64,000 bases of DNA. Origin: Corynebacterium rouxii. Its GTDB lineage: Bacteria; Actinomycetota; Actinomycetes; Mycobacteriales; Mycobacteriaceae. Below the pieces are notes generated by a model, which was given only the letters and a program-made list of their open reading frames with translations, was not told the origin of the DNA and made no database searches. A program made the position numbers and the translations under genes. The DNA is taken from positions 248,001 through 312,000 of the forward strand of contig NZ_LR738855.1 of NCBI RefSeq assembly GCF_902702935.1, in the 5' to 3' direction. Shown piece after piece: positions 43,916 to 52,727 of the stretch. Every line of letters starts with the position of its first letter. Position 1 is the first letter of the stretch.

Positions 43916-44569
43916 ATGAATGGTTTGCTCGACCGAGAAGACATCCGCACCCTGCTTACCGAAGCCGAGTCGGCAATCGCTGCTGTACACCGTCGACCAG
44001 TAAGTTTGCGTCGAAGCGACCTCACCAGTGCTGAAGGTGTGCTCAGAGGAGCGCGTAGCAGCGCTCAGTTAACGCCACAGATCAGTGAGCAACACCATAT
44101 CAGCGCCTACAGCGTGCTAGCCCCCGACCTTATCGAGCGAAGCGCCACCACATTCGTGCGCGCGCCGTTACAGTTGCTCGCGCGTATCGACGTCCTCAGC
44201 GGTGGCACCGGAAGGCCAGAACAGGGAAGTGTTGCATTGCAATCTTTAGCGGGATTTATTGCAGCGCGGCCGCATGCGGGGCTTGGCCCAGCCGTGGTCC
44301 ACGGTGAAATCCTTGCCCATGCCCCCTTTGGGCCGCGCTCTGCGATTGTCGCTCGGGTGGCTTCCCGAGTTCTTGCCTATGGTCTGGGTTTTGATCCGCG
44401 TGGGCTCTGCGTTCCCGAGCCCTACCTGCGTAGGCACCACGACGATTATCAAAGGTGCGCTGACCACTGGGCTGACAGTGCCGATGCAGCCGCAGACTTT
44501 GTCGCTTTACATCTGCGTGCCTGGATAGCGGGTGCGGCTGAGGCAGAATCTATCGCTGCGGCCGTGTAG
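43916..44569 (+). CDS. Conserved actinobacterial protein (Rv3662c-type), possibly a degenerate Fic fold
   Basis: 217 residues, no signal peptide. The region VVHGEILAHAPFGPRSAIVARVASRVLAYG is followed by GFDPRGLCVPEPYL and a helical end. It resembles the Fic core helix-loop-helix, with APFGPRSAIVAR standing where active Fic proteins have H-P-F-x-x-G-N-G-R-x-x-R; the GNGR phosphate loop is missing. Similar genes are often called oxidoreductases, for which I see no basis. The 3' end lies 5 bp from the convergent HAD gene. Function unknown. Confidence 0.7.
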   Translation: MNGLLDREDIRTLLTEAESAIAAVHRRPVSLRRSDLTSAEGVLRGARSSAQLTPQISEQHHISAYSVLAPDLIERSATTFVRAPLQLLARIDVLSGGTGRPEQGSVALQSLAGFIAARPHAGLGPAVVHGEILAHAPFGPRSAIVARVASRVLAYGLGFDPRGLCVPEPYLRRHHDDYQRCADHWADSADAAADFVALHLRAWIAGAAEAESIAAAV

Positions 44570-44574
44570 GGATT

Positions 44575-45396
44575 TTAAGCCTGTGGGGCGCTGGAGTTGC
44601 GTTTATTCCACCACATCACAGAGCCAACCACGGCTGCTACGCCAGCTGCTACGCCGGTGGATATTTGGAGATCACGTTTAGTGGGTTTGTTAAAAAGGGC
44701 TACCGGATTTTTAAACGTATGGATTTCCCAATCGCGATCAATGGCAACTTTTTTGAGGGCACGATCAGGATTGACGGCTCGTGGGTTGCCCACTGCCTCA
44801 AGCATGGGGAGGTCGGTGATGGAATCGGAGTAGGCGAAGCTGTGGTCCAGTTGATAGCCGCGCTTGTCGGTGAGATCAAGGATTGCTTGTGCTTTCGCAG
44901 CCCCTTTGCAATAGAACGGGACTTCGCCGGTGAATTTGCCATCTACAACGGTCAGTTCTGTTGCAACTACTTGATCGACACCTAGCTCTGCGGCGATTGC
45001 CTCTACGAGGATCCGGGCAGACGCAGAGATGATTACTACGTCGTGACCGGCTTCTTGATGCATGTGGATGAGGTCGCGAGCTTCGGCATAGATGGCGGGG
45101 GCGACAACGCTGTGGAGAGTGTCGCTGGCGATCTCGCGTACTTGTTCTTCGTTCCAGCCGGTGATGAGATGGGCGAGCTGGTTTTTGGTGTGATCCATTT
45201 GTTCGCTGGAGTAGCCAGAAAACATGTAGGTTGCTTTGGCCATGGACATCTGGAGGGCCTCGGCGGGGGTAATGAGCCCCGAGTGCATGAACTCCCGCCC
45301 GTAGGCCAACGCGGAGGACGTGGCAATGATGGTTTTATCAAGATCGAAGAAGGCCGCGATGCGGGGCTGGTGGGTATCCAGCTTGGGTGCATTCAT
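44575..45396 (-). CDS. HAD-IB family phosphatase, SerB-like (Rv3661-type)
   Basis: 273 residues with HAD motif I FFDLDKTIIA, motif II VVIISASA, the lysine in CKGAAKAQA and motif III YSDSITDLPMLEAVG. A membrane helix near the C terminus (STGVAAGVAAVVGSVMWW) suggests anchoring. The phosphoserine phosphatase name is only by family; mycobacterial relatives act on other phosphomonoesters. ATG at 45396 with AAGGAGG 11 nt upstream is preferred to the 55-residue longer frame, which looks unconserved. Confidence 0.85.
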   Translation of the reverse strand: MNAPKLDTHQPRIAAFFDLDKTIIATSSALAYGREFMHSGLITPAEALQMSMAKATYMFSGYSSEQMDHTKNQLAHLITGWNEEQVREIASDTLHSVVAPAIYAEARDLIHMHQEAGHDVVIISASARILVEAIAAELGVDQVVATELTVVDGKFTGEVPFYCKGAAKAQAILDLTDKRGYQLDHSFAYSDSITDLPMLEAVGNPRAVNPDRALKKVAIDRDWEIHTFKNPVALFNKPTKRDLQISTGVAAGVAAVVGSVMWWNKRNSSAPQA

Positions 45397-45578
45397 AAAG
45401 GTCAGGGCCTCCTTGGGGTTGCTGCGTCCAGTGTTTGTGGCCACCAGTGTATGCGCTGTTGTGTCAGGGCGGTAGGTGGGGTTTCGTTGCGTGCGCTCAC
45501 AGGCTGTGCGGGGGTGGCTTGGGGCCACCCGTGAGGAAGTGAAAAATCGAGGATTGCTCATTTTGCTGGTCTATGTCA
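45397..45578. other. Upstream region of the HAD gene
   Basis: About 180 bp between the HAD gene start and the candidate small RNA promoter. It contains the HAD ribosome site and a GGGTGGCTTGGGGCCACCC imperfect palindrome around 45514-45531. No gene seen. Confidence 0.35.
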
Positions 45579-45589
45579 TAATATGTGTG

Positions 45590-45693
45590 CAAGGCCCCGA
45601 TATACAGTGTGGCCTGCCCCGGTCCGCCCCCCTGTGGCCGGGTGGCGGTTCGCGCACACCCCCCCCGAGCGCGAACCGCCCTTAATTGTTTTA
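45590..45693 (+). ncRNA. Candidate small RNA
   Basis: TAATAT at 45579-45584 (with TTGCTC 19 bp upstream) could start a transcript near 45590. About 55 nt later GGCGGTTCGCGC (45644-45655) pairs perfectly with GCGCGAACCGCC (45669-45680), a 12-bp GC-rich stem, followed by TTAATTGTTTT, like a terminator. The part before it can pair internally (CCCGG/CCGGG, GTGGCC/GGCCAC-like segments). No ribosome site or frame fits. In mycobacteria an abundant RNA-polymerase-binding RNA (MTS2823/Ms1) is encoded next to the Rv3661 gene, whose homologue is adjacent here, although on the other side. The RNA is a prediction. Confidence 0.4.
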
Positions 45694-45753
45694 TGGGTGT
45701 TATTTCCCCAAAATACCCGGCGCCTTCTGACTGTATTGATCGATGGGTGGAAG

Positions 45754-45813
45754 TTATCCACAGGAATGCCTATTTTGTGATCCAAATCACCTGTTGGCGG
45801 TGGGTTATTCACA
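45754..45813. promoter_or_regulatory. Two DnaA-box matches flanking a GlxR/CRP site, upstream of ssd-tad
   Basis: TTATCCACA (45754-45762) is a perfect DnaA box and TTATTCACA (45805-45813), 51 bp further in the same orientation, fits the TTWTNCACA consensus. Between them TGTGATCCAAATCACC (45776-45791) matches TGTGA-N6-TCAC(A), the GlxR/CRP site, at all but the last base. They lie 55-115 bp before the ssd start. Confidence 0.6.
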
Positions 45814-45867
45814 GGCTTACCTGAGGCGTTCTGCGCGCTGGTGTGAGAAGCCGGCACACTGCGAGGC

Positions 45868-46905
45868 ATGAACACACCACACCCCAGCGCACCTGTCCTC
45901 GTTGCAGTAGCCAACCCCACCATTCACCCAGAAGCGCTCCACATCGTGGCCGCTACCGGACGCGAATGCATAGACACCACGGATCCACGCGAGATTAGTC
46001 GCTATGCTCACCGCGTGGCAGCGGTGCTTGTCGACGCCACCACCGCGCCGCACATGACTAGCCTGCCGGCAGATACGCGCGTTATGTACCTCGAAGCAGA
46101 ACCTGGCCCTATCGACTATGAGAAGGCCATGAAAAGCGGCGCGGAGTTGGCTGTTATCGTGCCGGCTCAATCCCCAGAACTTTTAAAAGCATTAGGCAGG
46201 CGGGATGTTGCGCCGCGTGCTGGGAAATATCCAGTGATTGCCGTGATTGGGGCGGCGGGAGGTGCGGGGACGTCGACACTGTGTGCGGCTCTGGCAGTCG
46301 ATTACCGTGAGGCTCTGCTGATTGATACCGAGCATTTTTCTGGTGGCATTGATCTGTTGCTGGGTAAAGAAGACGATCCGGGTATTCGCTGGGATGACGT
46401 GCCCGATAGTGGCGAGAAAGTCCCTGCCTCGGAATTGCTAGCCTCATTGCCCTGTGTGGAGCCCAATATCCGAATCCTAGCCGCTACGCGCGATAGCGTG
46501 ACGCGAGTAGCGGAGCAACAGTTGCGCGGCGTTGTGGAAAGCGTTCGCGGAACATGCCCCATCATTATCGACGTGCAGCGCCACCATGTGCTGCTCGAAT
46601 CGTGTGTCGATCTGGCAGATCTTGTGGTGTTGCTCGTGCCGGCTGAAATCCGTTCCGTGGCCGCTGCGGCGCAATTGGTGCCGTGGTTGCGACGTCGCAA
46701 AGTAGACGTGGTAGGCGTGCTGCGAGAGCGAGCCTGGTCGAGCGTGGACCGCGACGAAGTAACCCGCGTTACCGGCGCAGACATCGTTGTGACGATCCCG
46801 ACCATCAAGGGGCTGCCGCGCGAGGTGGAACTTGGCGGAATGGCCACAATACCGCGGGCGTTACGACGCCCCCTCGCAGAACTTAGGAGCCACATCGATG
46901 GGTGA
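45868..46905 (+). CDS. ssd: Septum-site-determining/CpaE-like MinD-family ATPase (Ssd, TadZ)
   Basis: 345 residues. The N-terminal about 110 form a receiver-like fold without clear phospho-Asp; the ATPase part has GAAGGAGTSTL at 128-138 (the CpaE/TadZ form of the deviant Walker A, with Thr for Lys), LLIDTEHFSGGIDLLLG, and a PTIKGLPREVELGG end. In mycobacteria this gene (Rv3660c) was linked to septum inhibition and dormancy; in Tad systems the homologue positions the pilus machine. It overlaps tadA by 8 bp. Ribosome site is poor. Confidence 0.85.
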   Translation: MNTPHPSAPVLVAVANPTIHPEALHIVAATGRECIDTTDPREISRYAHRVAAVLVDATTAPHMTSLPADTRVMYLEAEPGPIDYEKAMKSGAELAVIVPAQSPELLKALGRRDVAPRAGKYPVIAVIGAAGGAGTSTLCAALAVDYREALLIDTEHFSGGIDLLLGKEDDPGIRWDDVPDSGEKVPASELLASLPCVEPNIRILAATRDSVTRVAEQQLRGVVESVRGTCPIIIDVQRHHVLLESCVDLADLVVLLVPAEIRSVAAAAQLVPWLRRRKVDVVGVLRERAWSSVDRDEVTRVTGADIVVTIPTIKGLPREVELGGMATIPRALRRPLAELRSHIDG

Positions 46906-47995
46906 CCAGCGGCAACGTATTGCAGAAGAAGTACAACGCTACGTGGCGGAGCATCCCGATGCGGCAGCGGGAACCTCGTTGGCGCAGGTGGTGAGGCGTT
47001 ATGCAGGCGGTGTGATCGGTGATGTGGAGGTCCTCGAGATCTTGCGGCAGATCCGCCACGATTCCGTTGGTGTTGGCCCGCTGGAGCATGTGTTAGCGAT
47101 TCCAGGGGTGACCGACATCGTGGTCAACGGTACACACGGGGTGTGGTTTGATCGCGGCCGTGGCTTGGAACAAGCGGCACCATGTTTTGATGATGAGGGG
47201 GAAGTCATGCGACTGGCAACGCGCCTACTTGTGGCGTCTGGGAATCGTTTAGATAGTGCGCAATGTTACTCCGATGGTCGTATTACGCGTGACGACGGCA
47301 GTAGTCTTCGCGTCCACGCCGTTCTTTCGCCACCATCAGAATCGGGGCCACTGATTTCTATTCGCGTGCTGCGTCAAGCGGATGTGAGTATGGCGGATCT
47401 TATGTCGCATAATACTTTTACAGCGGAGGTGGCGCAGATTCTAGAAAATCTCGTGCGCGAACGACGCCCGTTGCTGATCGTGGGTGGAACCGGCAGCGGG
47501 AAAACCACATTGCTCAGCGCATTACTGGCCACCGTGGCCCACGACCAACGCATTATCTGTATCGAAGACACCCCGGAGTTGCAGCCGGTGCATCCCCACG
47601 TGGTCAAGCTGATCTCGAGGTCTAGTAACACCGAAGGCCGTGGTCACATCACTATGACTGACCTGCTGCGTCAAGCGCTGCGCATGCGTCCAGACCGCAT
47701 TGTTGTTGGCGAGATTCGCGGCGCAGAAGTGGTAGACCTGCTGGCGGCGCTGAATACTGGCCATGATGGTTGCGCAGGTACTTTGCATGCCAACTCCTTA
47801 CGGGAGGTTCCCGCACGTTTGGAAGCCCTAGCTGCCGTGGGTGGATTGGATAGAAACGCACTGCATTCGCAGCTTGCCGCGGCACGCCCTGTGGTGATCG
47901 TTATGCGGTCGACACCGCAGGGGCGGCGGCTGCATCAAATCGGGGAACTTGCCGGAACTCCCGTAACTCCGCACGTGATCTGGGAGGAAGCATGA
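46898..47995 (+). CDS. tadA: Tad secretion ATPase TadA
   Basis: 365-residue type II/IV secretion ATPase of the CpaF/TadA class: Walker A GGTGSGKTT near 195-203, Asp box CIEDTPELQ, Walker B IVVGEIRGAE and His box GHDGCAGTLHA. It powers assembly of Flp pili. ATG at 46898 lies inside the last codons of ssd; translation is coupled. Confidence 0.95.
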   Translation: MGDQRQRIAEEVQRYVAEHPDAAAGTSLAQVVRRYAGGVIGDVEVLEILRQIRHDSVGVGPLEHVLAIPGVTDIVVNGTHGVWFDRGRGLEQAAPCFDDEGEVMRLATRLLVASGNRLDSAQCYSDGRITRDDGSSLRVHAVLSPPSESGPLISIRVLRQADVSMADLMSHNTFTAEVAQILENLVRERRPLLIVGGTGSGKTTLLSALLATVAHDQRIICIEDTPELQPVHPHVVKLISRSSNTEGRGHITMTDLLRQALRMRPDRIVVGEIRGAEVVDLLAALNTGHDGCAGTLHANSLREVPARLEALAAVGGLDRNALHSQLAAARPVVIVMRSTPQGRRLHQIGELAGTPVTPHVIWEEA

Positions 47996-48738
47996 GTGTG
48001 TCTTTAGTGTTATGTGCGTTGGCCTGTGGTGTTCCTAGCGTGCACTGGAAACCAATTGTGCGCAATAAAATAGTGGGTCTTGCGGCTCTCGTGTTGCTTC
48101 CTATCATGTTGGTGATCTGGGAGCCGGTTCTGATCGCAGCAGTCCTGATCGCGGCAACGGCAACACGAACCGTAATAGGAATCCGTGCCAATCGCGCACT
48201 GCGAACCACCCAAGAAGCGCTCAGCAGCGCACTCGGTATCATCGCCGGTGATCTACGCTGCGGGCTCAGCACCTGGGATGCGCTAGCACGGGTAGCCCAA
48301 GAACCCACAGCGCATGCACCTCTTGCTGCCGCGTGTGCTGCTGCTGCTCGACGTGCACGCGCTGGCGGATCAGCCGCCGACGTTCTAGCCGACTACTCTC
48401 ACAGCATTGCGGGTCTCCAGCGGGTCGCTAGGGTATGGAAGCTATCAGAAACCCACGGTATTAGCGTGGTGCCCCTTGTAGAACAGCTCCACAATGAAAT
48501 TGATGACCGCCTGCGGCACCGAGATCGCACCAAAGCAGCACTTCAAGGAGCGCAAGCAACCGCAATTTTGCTGAGCCTCCTGCCACTTTTTGGGCTAGGA
48601 ATGGGCATCGGCCTAGGCGCACCCGTCCTAGAATTCTTACTCAACAACGGCATAGGCCAAACCCTGCTCATCGTCGGAACGGCACTGCAATGTGCAGGGC
48701 TGCTCTGGTCGCAAGCCTTAATCAAGGCGGTGGGATAA
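47992..48738 (+). CDS. tadB: Tad inner-membrane protein TadB
   Basis: 248 residues with two to three N-terminal helices, the T2SSF-like central helical region (SALGIIAGDLRCGLSTWDALARVA and ETHGISVVPLVEQL) and two C-terminal helices. Starts in the ATGA overlap with tadA. Forms the membrane platform with TadC. Confidence 0.87.
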   Translation: MSVSLVLCALACGVPSVHWKPIVRNKIVGLAALVLLPIMLVIWEPVLIAAVLIAATATRTVIGIRANRALRTTQEALSSALGIIAGDLRCGLSTWDALARVAQEPTAHAPLAAACAAAARRARAGGSAADVLADYSHSIAGLQRVARVWKLSETHGISVVPLVEQLHNEIDDRLRHRDRTKAALQGAQATAILLSLLPLFGLGMGIGLGAPVLEFLLNNGIGQTLLIVGTALQCAGLLWSQALIKAVG

Positions 48739-49316
48739 TGCTATCGCTTAGCGCATTCATCCTCGCAGCAGCAATTTTCCTCACCACCCCGCCACCGCGG
48801 ATGAGCACCGACACCAAGCTGGCACTGCCATCGTGGCTATCGGCACTTATGGCCTACAACCAGCGACTACGCACCCGTTGTGATTATCACGCTGCCGCAG
48901 AACAACTCGACATCTTCGTTGCCACATCGCGAGCAGGATTATCCCTTGCCCAAGCATGCGCGGCAGTGGCAGCAACCACAAGCTCTGCGGCAGACGCAGA
49001 ACCATGGCGACAGGTAGCAGCCATGGCTTTCTTAGGAGTGCCCGTGTCGCGGGCATGTACACCATTAGCAAACACCGAGGGGCTCGTAGCAGTCGTCGCG
49101 GTCATGCGAGCAGCAGATGCGTCGGGAGCATCGATCGCTGCCGGCTGTGAACGAATTGCTCGATCCCTGCGCGACCATGCACTCGACACCTACACCGCCC
49201 AAGCGGAACGCACTGGAGTGCTTATCGCCCTACCACTCACGCTGTGCTTTCTGCCCGCATTCTTCCTCCTAGGTCTCGCCCCAGTAGCGATCAGCCTAGG
49301 CATGGACATCCTCTAA
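48738..49316 (+). CDS. tadC: Tad inner-membrane protein TadC
   Basis: 192 residues, a second T2SSF-type protein shorter than most TadC (N-terminal helices reduced): VATSRAGLSLAQACAAVA, ADASGASIAAGCERIARSLRD and two C-terminal helices. ATG overlaps the TAA of tadB by one base. The short length is shared by actinobacterial reduced Tad loci. Confidence 0.82.
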   Translation: MLSLSAFILAAAIFLTTPPPRMSTDTKLALPSWLSALMAYNQRLRTRCDYHAAAEQLDIFVATSRAGLSLAQACAAVAATTSSAADAEPWRQVAAMAFLGVPVSRACTPLANTEGLVAVVAVMRAADASGASIAAGCERIARSLRDHALDTYTAQAERTGVLIALPLTLCFLPAFFLLGLAPVAISLGMDIL

Positions 49317-49339
49317 AAAACACCGAAAGGAACCCCATC

Positions 49340-49537
49340 ATGTTGACCACCATTGTGACCCGTTTTCGCCTTCTCACCAGCGACGATAGTGGTATGACTA
49401 CCATCGAATACGCATTAGGGGCAGTGGCGGCTACCGCCCTTGCCGGCGCACTATACCTCGTCGCTTCCAGTGGGGCAGTTGCCGATGCGCTGGAAGGTAT
49501 TATCACCAATGCACTCAACAACGCGCCGGGTAAATGA
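49340..49537 (+). CDS. flp: Flp/DUF4244 pilin-like protein
   Basis: 65 residues. Basic start, then SDDSGMTTIEYALGAVAATA: cleavage after Gly18 would leave Met1 and Glu5 as in type IV prepilins, followed by a hydrophobic helix. This is the likely pilus subunit. AAAGGAA precedes the ATG. No prepilin peptidase gene (TadV) is in the window, so processing must come from elsewhere. Confidence 0.87.
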   Translation: MLTTIVTRFRLLTSDDSGMTTIEYALGAVAATALAGALYLVASSGAVADALEGIITNALNNAPGK

Positions 49538-49809
49538 GCACCCTAGAAGCCGCCATCGCAGGGGCTAGCGTTATTGTTCTCACCGCCCTCATGAGTACAG
49601 GCATCGTCACGATAGCAGCCCAGATCTCTGCTATCGACCAAGCAAACGCCGCTGCCCGCGCCCATGCCATCGGAGTACCATACATACCCTCGCGAGGCCA
49701 CATAGACGTCGATACCACCGGCGACATGGTCACCGTGTACGCCCATGTGGGCTCCCCGCTGGGAATACGTAGCGCCGAGGCGAGTTTTCCCAAAGAGATG
49801 ATGCCATGA
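49534..49809 (+). CDS. tadE: TadE-like pseudopilin
   Basis: 91 residues with an N-terminal helix and start LEAAIAGASVIVLTALMSTG, matching TadE proteins with E near the helix start, then a small outside domain. Overlaps flp by 4 bp (ATGA) and the next gene by 4 bp. Corresponds to Rv3655c. Confidence 0.83.
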   Translation: MSTLEAAIAGASVIVLTALMSTGIVTIAAQISAIDQANAAARAHAIGVPYIPSRGHIDVDTTGDMVTVYAHVGSPLGIRSAEASFPKEMMP

Positions 49810-50132
49810 ACCTGCTAGACAACGACCATGGCAACGCTACCGTCGTGGGTGCAGGCGCAGCACTGTTTCTGAGCGCAATGTTCTTTGCAATCGTTGCGCT
49901 TGCAACCCGCACAGTAGACACGCACCAAGCCCAGCTAGCAGCAGACATGACAGCCGTGGCCGCAGCATGGTCGCATGCCCAAGGCCACGACGCATGTGCG
50001 CAAGCGCGAGTCGTAGCTGCAGCTCATCACGCAGAACTAGCCGAGTGCACAATCGATGGCGAGGACGTGGAACTCACCACGTCCGTGCGGGAGCAACGCG
50101 CAACCGCACGAGCTGGGCCTATCAGGGAGTAA
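49806..50132 (+). CDS. Rv3654c-type TadE-like/TadG-like secreted protein
   Basis: 108 residues beginning NLLDNDHGNATVVGAGAALFL, the DxGxATV start common to the helicase/secretion-neighbourhood TadE-like family, with one helix and an outside part containing two cysteines. Last gene of the Tad operon; its 3' end overlaps the convergent helicase gene by 11 bp. Confidence 0.82.
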   Translation: MNLLDNDHGNATVVGAGAALFLSAMFFAIVALATRTVDTHQAQLAADMTAVAAAWSHAQGHDACAQARVVAAAHHAELAECTIDGEDVELTTSVREQRATARAGPIRE

Positions 50133-52458
50133 CACCCAACATCGTGCACATAGCCCCCAGTAGTGCAATGGCACCCTCCTTGCTCAACGGATCATTGCCA
50201 TTGCCACACTTGGGTGATTGCACGCACGATGGGCACCCCGACTCGCACTGGCAGGAACGGATGGCCTCAAACGTGGTGGCAATCCACTCGGAGAAGCGCT
50301 CGTACCCGCAGTCGGCAAACCCTGCACCCCCTGGGTGACCGTCGTACACGAACACCGTGGGCAGGCCAGTATCGGGATGCTCCGCGGTTGACACCCCACC
50401 AATATCCCATCGGTCACAGGTGGCAATAAGCGGCAACAAACCGATCGCCGCATGTTCGGCGGCGTGCAGCGCACCAGGAACGTCGGTAATGCCCAAGGAA
50501 TCCAACACAAGCGGATCGATGGTGTACGCCACCGCACGAGTAACCAATGTTTGCGGCGGCATCTGCAGCGGCACCATTGCCAGCACAGACCCATCAGACG
50601 CCTTCATGGTGTAACCCACCACGCGGTCGGTGACCTCCACCACCAGGTTGGATACCCACAGGCCAGGAGCTGGATTACACACCTTAACCACCTCACCCAC
50701 GATGCGAATATCAGTGGTGGAACGCGCAAACGTCTGATAATCCGGCTGATCCGGAACCGCCAACGCCACTTGGTCATCAAGCTCTTCGATAACAAAAGTC
50801 TCGCCTTGGTGTAGATATACCGCGCCGGGATGGACTTGGGAGGCCGCACGTGCACTGTCAATGGTGCCAAGGAGGCGGCCATCGCTACGGTCCACGATGG
50901 CAACATGGTGACCGCTGCCGCGCAGGCTAACCAAGGAATGGGCAGGGGGCTGGCCTGGTTGTTCTACTGCAAACCACCCGGTGGGACGGTGGCGCAGGTA
51001 GCCGTCGTGAGCTAACTGCTGGGCTACCTCACGTGCGTTTAATGCGTCGATCTCGGCTTCTGTGAGCGGGGATTCTGCCGCAGCACAATACAGGTGACCA
51101 CTTAAAATGTGTGGGTTGTGGGGGTCGAACACGATCTTTTCCATCGGTCGACCCAACAAAGCTTCGGGGTGGTGAACAAGATAGGTGTCCATGGGGTCAT
51201 CGCGGGCAACCAAGGTGACCAGCGAGCCTTGGCCACGTCTGCCGGCGCGACCTGCCTGCTGCCAAAAACTGGCAACGGTGCCTGGGTAGCCGGCGGTCAC
51301 CACGGCGTCGAGGCCACCAACGTCAATGCCAAGCTCTAGAGCATTGGTGCTGGCCACGCCCAGCAGGGCGCCGTCGTCAAGCTTGCGTTCAAGAGCCCTA
51401 CGATCCTCGGCGAGGTAGCCTGCGCGATACGCTGCGACTCGCGAAGCAAAGTCGTGTCGGCCATGGTAGGCGAGCTCTTCGGCGCAGCGCAGTGCCACCA
51501 CCTCAGCCTGCCTGCGCGAGCGCACGAAGGTCAACGTGCGCGCACCTGCAGCGATGAGCGTGGCCATGATGCCCGCCGACTCCGTGGATGCGGCACGACG
51601 AATCGGAGCGCCGTTTTCGCCCTCTGCACCATCGACAAACCCCGGCTCCCACAGCATGACAGTGCGCGCCCCCGTGGGGGCACCGTCCTCGGTGACAGCC
51701 ACGACGGGCTGGCCGATCAACGTACTGGCATGGGCTGCGGGATCGTTGCTGGTGGCCGACGCTAGCATGACTGTGGGAGTGCTGCCGTAGCGCGCGGCGA
51801 GGCGCAGGAGTCTGCGGATGACCAGTGCTACGGCAGCGCCGAAAACGCCACGGTAGGAGTGGCACTCGTCGATCACGATGAATCGAAGGTGTCGAAAGAA
51901 TCTGGCCCATCGCTGATGGTTTGGCAAAATGCCTGTGTGCAGCATGTCGGGGTTGGAAAATACGAAACGGGATTGTTCGCGGATGCCGGCGCGGGCATCG
52001 GTGGGAGTGTCGCCGTCGTAAGGCGCAGGGTGAATCCCTGCGAGGGTATCCACGTTTCGCACAAGCGACATCACGTGGGCAAGCTGATCGGAGCCCAACG
52101 CCTTGGTGGGGGTGAGATACAGCGCGCATGCTTGGGGGTCTTGGCTCATGGCCGACAGGATCGGCAGCAGGTAGCTCAATGATTTTCCCGACGATGTACC
52201 AGTGGCAACCACAACATTGGTGCCGGTCCACGCTAGATCGGCTGCTTGGGCTTGGTGGGAATACAGCTGCGCGATGCCGCGACGTTCCAACTCCTGTTGT
52301 AGCTCAGGTGCTGTCCATGCAGGCCATGGCAGGTAGCGGGCGCTACGCGGCGGGATGTTTTCGATGTGCGTGCATGTGGAATTGGGGTAACGCTGTGCCA
52401 CGGATTCGGCGAGTTCTTCGCCCAATTGGTACCCCATAAAGGGGCTATTACTGCTCAT
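50122..52458 (-). CDS. DEAD/DEAH helicase with C-terminal cysteine cluster (MrfA/Rv3649 type)
   Basis: 778 residues: Walker A ATGTSSGKS, motif Ia TPTKAL, motif II DECHSYRG, motif III SATSND, motif IV-VI region with STNALELGIDVGGLDAVV and QQAGRAGRRGQ, and a C-terminal DUF1998 domain with CQCESGCPSC and PKCGN, four cysteines as in B. subtilis MrfA, a mitomycin-repair helicase. Start ATG at 52458 is preceded by AAAGGT; an upstream frame of 29 codons looks random. Probably DNA repair. Confidence 0.9.
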   Translation of the reverse strand: MSSNSPFMGYQLGEELAESVAQRYPNSTCTHIENIPPRSARYLPWPAWTAPELQQELERRGIAQLYSHQAQAADLAWTGTNVVVATGTSSGKSLSYLLPILSAMSQDPQACALYLTPTKALGSDQLAHVMSLVRNVDTLAGIHPAPYDGDTPTDARAGIREQSRFVFSNPDMLHTGILPNHQRWARFFRHLRFIVIDECHSYRGVFGAAVALVIRRLLRLAARYGSTPTVMLASATSNDPAAHASTLIGQPVVAVTEDGAPTGARTVMLWEPGFVDGAEGENGAPIRRAASTESAGIMATLIAAGARTLTFVRSRRQAEVVALRCAEELAYHGRHDFASRVAAYRAGYLAEDRRALERKLDDGALLGVASTNALELGIDVGGLDAVVTAGYPGTVASFWQQAGRAGRRGQGSLVTLVARDDPMDTYLVHHPEALLGRPMEKIVFDPHNPHILSGHLYCAAAESPLTEAEIDALNAREVAQQLAHDGYLRHRPTGWFAVEQPGQPPAHSLVSLRGSGHHVAIVDRSDGRLLGTIDSARAASQVHPGAVYLHQGETFVIEELDDQVALAVPDQPDYQTFARSTTDIRIVGEVVKVCNPAPGLWVSNLVVEVTDRVVGYTMKASDGSVLAMVPLQMPPQTLVTRAVAYTIDPLVLDSLGITDVPGALHAAEHAAIGLLPLIATCDRWDIGGVSTAEHPDTGLPTVFVYDGHPGGAGFADCGYERFSEWIATTFEAIRSCQCESGCPSCVQSPKCGNGNDPLSKEGAIALLGAMCTMLGVTP

Positions 52459-52727
52459 GTGTGACCTTTGCCTCGTCCATGCTGACCTGCAACAATCTAC
52501 CAGTTGAAAAAAATCCCTGTTTTTGTTTGGAAAAACGTGACACACTTGGGTCTGGTCGCCGATCTTGGCAACGGGGCGAACCCCCAGCGCTAAGAGGCAT
52601 TTTTACGAAGGTGATCTGCGGGTCTTTTTGCTATTAAGAAGCCTCGTCGTGTTTCCGAAGTGTGAGGATGAACGGCTCCCACTGCAATTCGGTATTCACC
52701 GATAGTTCTAGAAGTTAGGTTTTTGTT

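Noticed and set aside
45657..45666. C8 run as a phase-variation tract
   Set aside because: It lies in the loop of a non-coding hairpin, with no reading frame or promoter spacing affected that I can identify.
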